The notes below the pieces were generated by a model that did no database searches, was not told the origin of the DNA, and worked only from the letters and a program-made list of their open reading frames with translations. A program made the position numbers and the translations under genes. Below, piece after piece: positions 26,958 to 38,861 of a stretch of 64,000 bases of DNA. The DNA lies in assembly GCA_011800805.1 (NCBI GenBank), contig MPNW01000300.1, positions 135,243-199,242 of the forward strand. Reading direction: 5' to 3'. The stretch comes from Hirudo medicinalis (lineage: Eukaryota; Annelida; Clitellata; Hirudinida; Hirudinidae). Positions within the stretch are counted from its first letter, which is position 1. The number at the start of each line of letters is the position of its first letter.

Positions 26958-29900
26958 ATGTCAGGAAATTATTTTTACGAAATAATTGATTTGCTCTTTC
27001 TTCTGCAAATACCTATGGGTGAGTTTGAACATAATAAATAGCAAAATTTACAAAGTTCAGTTTGATAAATTAGATGAGATAGGTAATTAATTAATTTAAT
27101 GAAATTAAATCTCTTATTTGACTTTAAGTGAAGTTTCGCTTATCCCGCCTTTAATTATAAAGTACAAAAATTTTCATGTTTGTGATTAGATTCGTCAAAT
27201 CGACTTAGCTTAGTTCTAACCAGTTTATATTCATTTGCAGATATAATTGCTGTAAACATAGCTATGGGCAAAACCGGTACCTATTGCGGTAAGCCAGCGT
27301 CAAGAAGATTATTCGACAGATATAAAGATAATGTTGTCCATTTGATAGACAAATGTGCAGAGAGAGCTAACATAGAAATTGATTTTGGTGAAAAATATCG
27401 CGTAGATTACGTTATAGTTTATGCTGGAGAAGGTGAGATGACAGCAAATACATTGATTTCATAATTATCAAGTATGTAAGTTTAAACAAGTAATACAAGT
27501 AATTTTAAATTACTCAGTAATATGATTGATTCTAGGGAATAGTCAAGGCCAACTAGATCTCTTTCTTGTTGATAGAATCGATGGATTGAGAAAAGATTTA
27601 TGCGCAGTTTATCCAGGTTTTGTGAGTATTGCCAGCAGCGGCATGAGAGTGAATTGTGAGCCTGCAAAAATTGATCATTCGAAAGTTAAAGTTGAATCTC
27701 GTAAAAACGAAGGTCTTCACATTGTTGAGATAGAAGTTCATTCCATGGGTATCATTTTTCCTGCACTTGTATATGTAGATGAATGTTTATTAAGACCAAT
27801 CGTTATATCGTGGATCGGATAACCGAGCATATCAATGAACTGGTTGAACGACTTATAAAAAGTTTTGCTTATAAATTTTACAAAAAATTCATCTTAAGGT
27901 TTTCCACTTTCAAAACGTTCCGAAGGTTATGTTTGCTATTGTTGGTAAATAAATATTTTCTTTTTTCAAAAAAGGGTTCGGATAACCAGAGCTCTATTGA
28001 ATTGCATTTAATTTTATTAATTAATTTATTTAATTACCTAATTATTTGCACAGATGTAACATCACCCAATCAAAACATATTGATATATCGCGGTTGTTTT
28101 AGTTCAAAATTAAATGGAACGCTAGTGGATGTGTCAGACTGGAAGCTATGCCAGGAGGGATGCGTAACCAAATCTTTCGCGTTTGCTGCAATAAAAGTAA
28201 TACCTTTTTACAATATAATTTATCGTGTAAATAATTTATCATGTTTTAGTTAGATTTTTTAAACTTAAAAATAAACAATTCAAAATATCATCACACTATT
28301 ATTAAAATAATTTGTTAAGTCTAAATATTTTGGAAGAAGACTGCATCTCGTAACTCCAACATCGGAATATTCGCAAAAATGTGAAATCGAAGAGTGAATT
28401 ATTCACATGTAAAAATGTGGCAACATTATTAGCCATAATTTAGCACAATTAACATGCACACAAATGAAGCTGAAAATTCATGCAAAAATTTTTTAATAGG
28501 ATAACAAAGAATGTTTTTGCATTCATGCTTTGCTTCTAGAGCTTGAAGTATCAGCAAAATATTGTAATTTGATGTGTGATGATTATAAAGGATACTGTGG
28601 AGGCAAAGAAACTATTTCTGTTTATCTCGGTTGGTCATTGTTAAATCATTGGTCATCTTCAAAATATTAATAAAAATGTGTTTTTGTTAATTATATGTTT
28701 TTTGGCGGAAGCAAAACTTTAGTGGAAGTTAAATAAATAAATTAGTAAATTGAAAGTAATGTTAAGGTTAGGGAGAAGCAATAAAATCAAATAAAATTTT
28801 AAATAATAATCATCATAATACGATTCAGGATTTTACAATATTTAATTGTTATACATTAATAATTACATCACAGTTAGACCAAAATTACCGTATTACATGG
28901 GATGCAGGAAAACTACTGAAGAAATGTTTGAACATGTTGCAAGTCGTGGCAATATGACAATAGAAAAATGTTTACAAATTTGTGACTCAAAAGGAAATAG
29001 ATTTGCAAATTTGCAGGCACTTCCTTTAATTTTTTTCATACCAAATTAAAGGCAATTTGTTAATTTGTTAATTAAAGATTAATTGTTAATTAAAAGTTGT
29101 TAATTAAAAATCAAAAAATTATTAATCAAAAAATGAAAATTGAAATTTATCGTGAAATATTTGCATTTATGAAACATTCAATGATCCTTTGTCAAACTAT
29201 TAACTCTGCTTAATTGAAGAATGGGAGCTTATGTATGTGTGGACAAGATTACGATGATTTCGATCCAGTAAATGATGATCTATGCAATGTTAGATGCAGT
29301 GGAGATCCCAATTTCATTTGCGGTGGGAAAAATTACGGATCTTCTTTTCAACGTACAAATATTTTCTTTTTCATGGATAGCAATAATATTATTAAATTAA
29401 TTAATAAGATACTCGAAACAGTTTGTCCGCAACTCTACGGTTTGATTTGTGACACTCCATGCTCGAATATATTCCAATGTGCCGGCTCTTTTGGCATGCA
29501 TGGAAAATGTGATGGACAATGTAATCCAGGTTATATCGGTGATCACTGTCTTGAACGAGGTTATTTATTTTATCGCGCCATTTTTACCAATGTCATTAAA
29601 TAAATTTCTCTCACTCACGAACATAGATATCAATATGTGAACTTGATTTTACTATTAAAAATTTAATATTGCTTAAAATATTTAAATAAAGATAATATTA
29701 ATTAACTGTTTTCTTTAATCAAACTAGATATTACTGAATGCAATTTTGAACCTTGTGACTTACGAAGCTCGCAATGCAAATATTTGAATGGTTCTTATTC
29801 TTGTGATTGCAAACTCGGATTTGAGTACAGCAAGAATGCCTTGGAATGCTTAGGTGAGAATATTGTGAATAAATCTATTGGTCCACAATGTAATATAAAA

Positions 29901-31786
29901 TAATGCAACGTAACATAACCTAAAGAAATGCAATGCAATGTAACGCAACATGTTGTGCGATGCAATAAAATATAACATTCACAGAATAATAGATTTGATA
30001 ATTATATAAATTAAATTTGAAAAATAAGTGAAGGGCACGAGTATTTGGATTATTAGTTAAGATTTCTGCCCTGTAAAGTATATTCAAAATAAATGGGATT
30101 AATAACACAATCTTCATACATAGAGGTGATGAACCACTCCAAAGTTGTAAAACTGTCCATTTAGAGACACCGCTCCATATGCTCCAGACACTCCTCTCGC
30201 AATTTCGCATAAATAAATATAAATATGCTGTTACCAAATATATTTTATTTTAAAATACACTTTGCTTTCAAATATTATTATGAATTTAAAAAGATCACCG
30301 ACTATTATGCGTAATTATAGGTAAGTATTATCATATTGTAAGTTATTATTATTAGTAGTATTGATTATTATTATTATATTATTATTGATTATTGATTATT
30401 GTGTTACTATTACTATTACTACTACTGCTTTAGATATTGATGAGTGCAAATCTAACCTTTGTGATAACCAGTCCTCAACGTGTCTAAATTTGTATGGCTC
30501 TTATGCTTGCAATTGCAAGCCAGGTTACTATAAAGTGAAGGAAAATATTTGCAAAAGTGATGATTTTAATTGTTAATTTTATTTATAAACGTGTGGGAAT
30601 AGAGATTCGTTATGTTTATAAATATACTTACAAATGGTATTCTAATAATAATAATAATTCTAATAATAATATATTGCTCATTTCTATAGCAAATGCAATG
30701 CAAGCTTAGCACCAGAAGAGCATTTTGTTGACTATAGTTTTTGTTGTGGAGCCCCTTCCCAGTGGATGTTGGGGCTGGTGCAGGCTGATTTGCGAACACG
30801 ACAGACGGTCGCAAACAGAGATGCAACTTTCTGAGCTGACTTGCATCAGTAATAAGATGGTCTAGAGGGGTATTCAACTGGCGGCCCGCCAAGGGGTGTG
30901 AAATGTCCCGCTTCTTAAATTCAACTCATTCTCGGCCTCACTCAAGTATCTTTCAATTCTTGAACACTAGAATACTGCGCTCCATTAAAGTACATTTTGC
31001 TGGCAAGCATTCCCCACAAGTTGTCGATGGGGGTTGAAGTCAGTAGAGCGAGTTGGCTGTTTCAAATCGCCCAAACTCCTGTAGTTAGTTACTAAACGCT
31101 AAAATAACTAATTCAAGTTAATTTAAAATGTTTGTTTTATGTAATTTATGTAGTTGGTAATTATTTAGTGGCTGTAGTGCGGTTAGTTCACTCTCTTCGT
31201 TAAATGAATAATATTTGTTCAATTAAGTAATAAAGTAAAAATCAGTTTGTATATTATGTAATTAGCAGTATGATGTGCACTCCTACTGATATATGACAAC
31301 TAATGGTTTCAAAAAGATCTGGCTTTCGGTCACCGGGCATAAAATAATTCGCCCGTCAATAATTTAGTTGAATACTCCTGGCCTAGAGCCTGTATTTTAG
31401 GCTAAAAACCAACTAACTTAAGTTGGTTTATTTATTTGAAATCGCTCGTGTCATTTTGAGATGAGCACCAAATGAACAGAAATGACAATATTATGTTCGA
31501 AGGCAAAGAAAGAATCCGCAAAAGTATTTCAAAAGTGATGGTAGGACTACTTATTGGCCTTTTGACTGTTTTATTAGCTCTAACATTATACTTTGGGTTA
31601 GTTGATTGTTTTTATTCATGTTTTTTTTTTGTGTTTTGTTTGCCCAAACACAAAAAAAATCTTTTAACAAATCCAAGAAATATGATCAATCAAAGTAGCT
31701 ATAATATAAGGTCAGTACTAAAGGACTGGCATTCTAAATTAACATTCAAGACGTTTTACTTAAATAATTTGAAAACATTTATTTGA
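26958..31786 (+). CDS. Receptor copy B: lectin-like, 2x WSC, 3x EGF, TM
   Basis: Exons: 26958-27018, 27241-27432, 27536-27748, 28054-28196, 28500-28629, 28874-29016, 29220-29352, 29422-29559, 29728-29853, 30434-30556, 31503-31596 or to 31786. Domain order and exon phases match copy A: signal peptide 1-20 (DLLFLLQIPMG), lectin-like domain to about 155, two eight-cysteine WSC domains to about 338, EGF-like to 384, two calcium-binding-type EGFs to 467, then TM (VMVGLLIGLLTVLLALTLYF). The equivalent of copy A's last donor is present (TTTGG then GTTAGT after 31596), but I see no matching last exon. If that intron is kept, the frame stays open to a stop at 31784-31786, giving 561 aa with a roughly 60-residue tail instead of 11. 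The intron after 29016 begins GC (CAG/GCACTT) and there is no GT nearby. A hAT-like insertion lies in the last intron. Confidence 0.8.
30862..31386 (+). mobile_element. hAT-like non-autonomous element in the last intron of copy B
   Basis: The left end reads GAGGGGTATTCAACTGGCGG followed by CCCGCC; the right end, reversed, reads CAGGAGTATTCAACT. Ends with CAACTGGCGGCCCGC are typical of hAT-type elements (recalled). Flanks GTCTAG and GCCTAG could be a diverged target duplication. The 520 bp between hold no transposase. It lies within the intron between exons 30434-30556 and 31503. Confidence 0.5.
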
Positions 31787-32836
31787 CCATTCACCAGTCC
31801 AAATGCCTTGAAACTAAAGCAAAAGATAGATGTCCGTGGCAAAACGTCTCTTGGGAAAAGAAAATCCACTAGAAAATCTGCCTTTTGAAAATATATTTAA
31901 GTTAAAATTGATACCGACTTGGTTAATGAATTAATTTACTGTAGTTATCGTAATGACACAATTTTCTAGAAAAATATTCTATGTAATACAGAAATCATAT
32001 AAACCGTCATTATTAATGTAATATACAAGTTTTGTCTTGATTTTCCTTTATTTTGATGCTTTTATCATTTTAGTCTGACAATCATTAAATTATGATTTTT
32101 ATATTCAAATAATCACTTGCTCACATTTTAATTAAGATTTGTCAATAGACACGAACATGGTTGCATTAATGCTTTATCTCCGTGGCTGAAAATTGTAATT
32201 AATTTGGGAAATCTTATTTCTATAGTTATATATACTGTATAGTCGTAGTTTGCAAACAATCCAGCCTTATTTGTATTTAAGCGTTTTAGTAAATATTTTA
32301 GTAAAACATGTTTTAGTCGCTGACGGCTAACGTTTAAAAAATAAAACAACTTGCTAAATCAAATATATGTAAAAGGTTATTTGCAGTGATATGGTTCCAT
32401 GAATGCCCATTATTTGGAGTAATAATAAAGCTAAAAAGTGAATCTATATTTTGAAATGTAATTATCAGAAACAAACAAAGGAAATACTCCACATCACCAA
32501 TTCTTCTAAAAGGATAAAAAAATTCCAACATCCAAACCGCAACAACAAATGTACTGCTTTCAAATGCATGTCTAAACATTAATTCGGAAATATTTCCAGT
32601 TTGAATAATTTGAACGAGATTGAGGTAATTTTATAAGTAATATAATTTCAGATTATTTTTAGTATTTTACCATGCACATTAAATTAATTTTATTACAAAC
32701 TTTTAAGAGTTTTTCAATGTTCCATAGAAGCAGAAAACGTCATCAGAAAAGTAAACAAATAAATAGTTTCAATGTGACTGAAAGGGAGTTGAAGCTTTAT
32801 GTATTTATGACATTAAATTCTCGAAGTTCAATCAAA
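31787..32836. other. Spacer between receptor copies B and C
   Basis: AT-rich, with no domain-bearing ORF. It probably holds the copy B 3' UTR and copy C promoter. Nothing else recognised. Confidence 0.5.
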
Positions 32837-35800
32837 ATGAATTTCTGTGCTAATGATGGCGATGGGATTGGCAGAGGTTTAAATAAAATAATCAGGGTCA
32901 TTTCCATTATACAAATATTTTCAAGTCAGTTCAAAAATCCACTGGCGAATAAAATATTTATTAATCTACATCTGAAATCTATGTCAAATGTTTTTCTTCA
33001 GAAATTAAAAATTCCTTTTATCGCATGAATATATGTTTTGTTACTGAAAAAGCAATCAACTTACAGATGTGGATGCTTTCAATGTGGCTCTGCATAAAAG
33101 TGGGAATTATTGTGATATAGCTGTGGCACCTGAACAGCTGTTTGACGGAAACAAAACTCACGTTGAAAGTATAACATTAAAATGTATACGGAATTCTTAC
33201 GTAGACGTAGATTTGGAATCGAGTTACGACATCAGTTACATAGTGCTCTACGCAGGAGAAGGCATGCTTGTCTACAGACGTTTTTTATTCACATTTCTGA
33301 TTATCTATTTCATTAAAGCAATCATAATCAAAATCACGTAATGAATAAATATGATTGCAATCATTTTATTTATGAATCAATTTAATGTATGCATACATAT
33401 TGTTATAGAAAATTACCGGGGTCAGTTAGATTTCTTTCTTGTGTACCGAAAACGTGGCCCAATATATGATTTGTGTTCGCTGTATCCAAGAAAACAAGAT
33501 CCTTCCAAAAGTGCTGAAGGCATGAGACTGAACTGCTACCCGACCACTAAATTGTTTCCAACAGTTAGAATCGATTCGGATAGAAATGATGGTTTATATA
33601 TTGCTGAGATTGAAGTTCATACGTTTGGTATAATTTTTCATTCTCTAGCGTATTATCCACGTATGTGTACATTTTAAGAAACACCGTGTTTCAGGTTCAA
33701 TAGCGCCTGATGAAAATGCTTTGAATTTTATCGGTTGTTATAAAGGGCCTCCTAAATATGAAGTCCCTTATGTCGATTTGGAAGCCTGTCGAAAGGAATG
33801 TATATTTTGGTTGTTTGTCATTTTTGCTAGGCAGGTGAGGAAGTAGAACGTCACTAATCTACGGTTTTACTCAACAACAACAACCAATTTTTTTAAATAA
33901 GATTACTTTAGAGCTATAAGATTTAGGCTTCTGTGAAATATGTCTGTCTTATGATAAAGCACAAGTTGTTTAGACCAATACCAACAAAATTATAAGATTT
34001 AGGCTTCTGTGAAATATGTCTGTCTTATGATAAAGCACAAGTTATTTAGACCAATACCAACAAAATTATTATTCAACGTGGCTGTACACAGATATGATGA
34101 CTTTTATAATAGTTCCAAGCATTTGCTAAATAATGAATGGAAGAATTTAATAATGCTAATGACTTCTAAAGAACGACAGCTGTGCTTGCTTCATGAAGTT
34201 GCCATCAGAGAACGAAATAGCAGCCGAAAGTTGTGATTTTAAATGCGATATTGGCGTCGGATACTGTGGAGGCAGCGACAGTTATTCTGTTTTTCTAAGT
34301 ACGCGTTCAGTGCCATATTGTGAAAATAATTAATATTATTATAATAATTTAAATAATATTTGTCAGGTCCTAATTCCTCCTGTCGGGATACTATCTTGTT
34401 TCGTCGTTAATGATCGAAAACCAACACGTTTTTCAAAATAAAAATGTATTGGAAGCCAAGAAATCAACAAAAACAATAAGCAGATCGCAACTATAGTACA
34501 ATGATCGAAATTCAACGCACACCACTCGCACACTCGCTAATACAACTATCGTCTGCCNTAATAATTGTTCATTAACGTCCGTTGCATAGCTAGATGATTA
34601 GGACGGTGCTCCCGCAACGGGATTCGAATCCGTGCTGCCATCGTGAGAGGCGGAAGTCTTAACCATTAGACCATGCGGGAGCCACTCTGCCTGCCTTGCC
34701 GAGCGACGCCATATATATACTCCTAGGCTGCCACGCGCATTAACATGCAAAATACAGCCCATCATGCTGTCGCGCAGTCCCAGGCAGACGACTAAAGCAC
34801 ATCACACGGCCTCATCACGCACACACATCCCTCCGCGCATATAAACAAAATTTAAAAATGTCAGAACCCTGACAAATATTTTAATACAAATTTCATTTGT
34901 CATGAAAATTACTTTAAGAACTCTTGCTACTCGTTACAGTGATAGCTCCTCTACCCCACTATGTCGGATGTTTGCAAACGAGTAGGGATTACAAAAGTAA
35001 AGCCTCACTTGAAGGCAACATAACTGTAGCCAAATGTATTCAAACCTGCGATTTAAAAGGAGATTCTTATGCACTTTTAGAGGCAAAACTTGTTGATTTA
35101 ACTATTTTATTACCCGGTTTAAATAATCAAGTTGAACATTTTTAATGAAGTAACATTGTAATTTTTGATAATTAAAACTAAAATTATTTACGTTCAAAGA
35201 ACGGACGGTTTTGCATCTGCGAAAGCACCAATTTGGATTTTCAAAATCTGCCCTACTTTTTCCACATGGAATCGCACCATATAAGCTCTTGTACAAGTAA
35301 ATGCTCTGGAGATCCAACCACTTCTTGCGGAGGTTTACAGAGTGCTTCGGTTTATAGAAGTAAGAATTAATTTTTAAAAGCATGGCATTGATTACTAAGT
35401 TATTCCCCTTTTTGAAGCTTGCACATTTAAGAGTTTCGAAATGCATGCCGTCATACCATGTAAAAATTTATTTAGGTAGGTTTCTTTGTTAAATTCGAGC
35501 CTTTTCATTTCATAAACACCATGTTCATATTTTCAGATGTCTTGATGATGTGTACGACATGTATGGGGAATGCGAAAGAGGCTGTGCGTCAGGATCATTT
35601 GGTCCTCACTGCTTCGAAAGGGGTTTAAAATATTCTGTAGTAATTTTTAAAAATTCACTATGTCAAACCGTTGTAAACAAAAAATACACAATTAATTTAC
35701 GTAATTTTTAATCATTTATGGATGATTTTGAATTTGTATTTAGATATTGATGAATGTGAGCTTGAACCATGTGATTCACGATCTTCAACATGCAGAAATT

Positions 35801-36787
35801 TGAACGGTTCTTATGCTTGTGATTGCAAACCTGGATACGTAAAAGCAGCAAATGGTGCATGTTTAGGTGACGATTTATGTTTGAAAATTGTCATTTAATG
35901 AATAAATGTCGTTTATTTTTCTAAACTCTTAAAAGTCAAAACTTATTTAAATATCGCTGTCATCTTCAATTTTGATGGATTAATTTGACGTGTGAAACAA
36001 ACGCTGGAAAAACATCAAAAGACCTGGCAATCATATTCTTATAATTTCCATTCAAATGCCTTTTTATCTTCTTAATCTCAATGTGAGGTCAGGTAATCCT
36101 GGCCTTTGATCATACTTACAATCACAGCCAAGTCATCAACAGTGGGTTTACATAAAGACAGATTTTAGTAATTACTACATTCCTATTTTTAAATGTACTT
36201 GGTCAAAATTGAACCTAAAAGGCATTTCCTAAAATTATTGTGAAAAAATTGTACCAATTTCTACAAATTTAAATTTGTCCGTTTTACATGGGTAGGTAAA
36301 TAATGGGTAAGGGTTAGGGGCTAGTAAATGATTGCTAGTAATAGTTATTAGTAAATAATGTGTAGGTAAATGAAAGTTAATCAAATAGTTAATTGGAAAC
36401 AAGTTGCATTTAGCATAACATTAACATAACAACATATACATGTTAATATATTAACAACATAACATGTTGTCATATTAACAACATAACATAACACAACATT
36501 AATTTATAGTGGTTTAAGTAGACTAATAGTAGTCTGTGATAAACCACTTTTATTTACTTCCCGAAGGCAAAGAAAAAACCCCCGCTAGAGGTCAAGCAGT
36601 TTTGTATCTCTTAATTGGCTTTCTTCTGCCTTCAATGATCCTTCTAGTTGCATATATCGTGTCAGTTGGTTTTTGTTATAATTGAGAATTTTAATTGGAT
36701 TGATTGGCAAAGAATTATCTGTTCTATTGCAGTCGTCAAATAATAAGGAAATTTAAAGGCGCCACCGTTGGAATTGCTACCAAATAA
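32837..36787 (+). CDS. Receptor copy C: lectin-like, 2x WSC, 2x EGF, TM (complete)
   Basis: Exons: 32837-32924 (weak), 33067-33261, 33409-33627, 33695-33834, 34172-34298, 34940-35082, 35200-35359, 35418-35475, 35537-35622, 35744-35866, 36567-36660, 36733-36787; 495 aa if all are right. It is the most diverged copy. Lectin-like domain 30-167 (LDFFLVYRKRG, IAEIEVHTFG), WSC 1 to 256, WSC 2 to 357, an EGF-like module to 405 and one calcium-binding-type EGF (DIDECELEPC) to 446, then TM (VLYLLIGFLLPSMILLVAYI) and tail ending GIATK-stop. It lacks the second calcium-binding EGF exon, and its EGF-like module is split by an extra intron (35476-35536). Introns after 33261 and 35082 start GC. The signal exon was chosen because it ends in a phase-1 donor after a hydrophobic run (VISIIQIFS). 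A polyadenylation signal AATAAA is at 36846. Confidence 0.77.
33916..34067 (+). repeat. 76-bp tandem duplication in an intron of copy C
   Basis: Two consecutive units beginning TATAAGATTTAGGCTTCTGT, almost identical (one visible G/A difference), so a recent duplication. It is in the intron between the two halves of WSC 1. Confidence 0.85.
34591..34685 (-). mobile_element. tRNA-Glu(CUC)-like SINE head or tRNA pseudogene
   Basis: On the minus strand the acceptor arms TCCCGCA and TGCGGGA pair fully. The D-arm GGTCTAATGGTTAAGAC and T-arm with GGATTCGAATCC are intact. The anticodon loop reads CTCTCAC (anticodon CUC), but the anticodon stem has two mismatches (TCCGC against GATGG). No CCA is encoded, as expected in eukaryotes. 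The decayed stem and a second copy at 14700 suggest a SINE or pseudogene rather than a working tRNA-Glu. An N occurs nearby at 34558. Confidence 0.6.
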
Positions 36788-38861
36788 GAATCCACGAAAA
36801 CTTTTATGGAATTTAATTGGTTTCAATATTTTCAACGTTCGGATGAATAAAATTATTTTGTGTTCCGTTCAATTTTGTTATTATTAATAGTTTATTAAAG
36901 CAATTTTGAAGAACAGAAGGAAAAACAAAATATTAAAGAGCCGTTGTTGTTGTTTGTTAACTTGCTTCACATAACTGGGTTAGAACGGTGCTCCCACAAG
37001 TTGGGATCACTTACACGGCTTGCATTCAATTACTACACTCAACGATCAGCGAAATTGTTGCCAAAAATTTCAAGGGACATACAAATTCCAAATTCAGCAA
37101 AATCGATGCATTTTTCCAGAATCAACGAAGGATGAGAGAGGCTCAACAAACCTATCAATAAAACCTTTAAGGAATTTTAAAATCAATGAAAAACTTATAA
37201 CCAAATGTCATCAATCAGCACACAAACACTCGAAGCTTCACCAACAGCTTTGGTGGAATCTTTTGGTTTCTCGTTACTTTGGTTGAAAACTATTCTTTAA
37301 AAGAGAATGAATGTTTTACAGTCGGTTGACACCTTTCGAAATATAAGGCTAAAAAAATCATCTAACTTCAAATGAGACCTGAGAAATGTTTCATTAATTA
37401 TTACTATTACTAATGATTCAAATAATATTTGAATTTGATTATTATTGTTGAAAAAAAAGCTGGTAGCGCTTTAGCGCATTCCTAACGATGTTCGTATAAA
37501 CGGAAAAGAATTCAAAACTGCTTGCACGGCTTGCTCGCCTAAAACAATCTCTCCACTCGCAGTTCCAGCTGAACTACAGCAGGGCTGGAAAGCTCTAAAT
37601 ATAGTCTTGAACACAGACGATGCTTGTTCTGGATCGCACCTTCCTCAAGAGCGATCTCAGAGTTATGCCATTTTCATCGCCATTTTTTCTCAAGCTACTT
37701 CTTTGGCTCTCTTCCGCTCATCTTCAAGAACAATGTGTCTCTTGCTATTTCTAAGCAACATGTATTTTAATTTTTCTAAACAAATATTTCTTATTTTCCT
37801 TCGTCGAGCTCTGAGCTGATTTCGGTGCACATGAAGAATGCGCCGTTACTTTGCGAGCCATTTTTGAAATTTTTACAGTTTGTTTTTATTTATCCTTATT
37901 TAAATTACTTACAAACTAAAATGGGAAGCCATGACGTTATAAAGTATGAAAGTCTACTGACATGGGATGTGGAGGCCAAAATAAATTCTTGAAATGAAAA
38001 TTTGAAACAGTTTTAATAAATCATTATTCAGTAGGCAACGCATTGATGCGAAAACGTAATACTGGAAGACTGAAAGAAATTTAAGATAACTAATACTTAG
38101 AATACTTACATATTTAATACTTACAAAATTCATAATGTAAACTCGAATCAAATCTCTTCCATTTTACAAACAGCTCAGCACTTCAGTTTGCCATCGTTTG
38201 CATCATCATCCAAAATCCTTGAATGCATGCATTCATCGAGGTGAATGCAGCGTACGGCTGCATTATTAAACCTGAGTTCTCCCAGAAACTCCTTCGCTAC
38301 ATACCTCCGCCTTCCTTACAGCCGGTTGTTCGTTAATAAGCTGTGTTTGAAGGTAACGAAAACTTACATTCTAGGTTATCGTACTTTCTTGCATCGATTT
38401 CTTATTGGATTCAAATCAACAAAGCATTCATATCGGTTTTCATTTGTTCAGAAGTTTAATAAAGTGGGAAAGTTTTTGCTGATATTAATTTCAAATGCCT
38501 CGCTGCAAATATTTTAATCATGGGTCAATTCGATCATATTTTTGTAGAAATATGCATTTTGACGTAGCATTAATCACTTAATTAATGCAACTTTTTTTTA
38601 TTTTCATCACATTGGATTATCTCAGAATAATGTTCGGCCAAAAAAGCACAAATTGCATCAATCAACAATTCTAAAATGCTCTCGGTTGTCTTTACATATT
38701 TTAAAGTTTTTGTACAAACAAGCATCGAATAAAATTACTCTTAACAGCTTCTTGATCACTGACAGACGACCGCTGTAAAAATCTCATTCGATCAGGAGAA
38801 ATAGCCGACCCCGATCACAAAACTTCATCTGCAAAAAACCAACAAGAAGTTTTCATCGAAC
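36788..38861. other. Spacer between receptor copy C and the myosin-rod gene
   Basis: Contains the copy C polyadenylation signal (36846) and a fragment near 36985 (GGTGCTCCCACAAG) that recalls the tRNA-like SINE end. No myosin motor exons and no other recognisable gene; the promoter and 5' UTR of the rod gene are expected at the right end. Confidence 0.55.

Noticed and set aside
34591..34685. Functional tRNA-Glu gene
   Set aside because: The anticodon stem has two mismatches and a second degraded copy exists, so a SINE or pseudogene is more likely.
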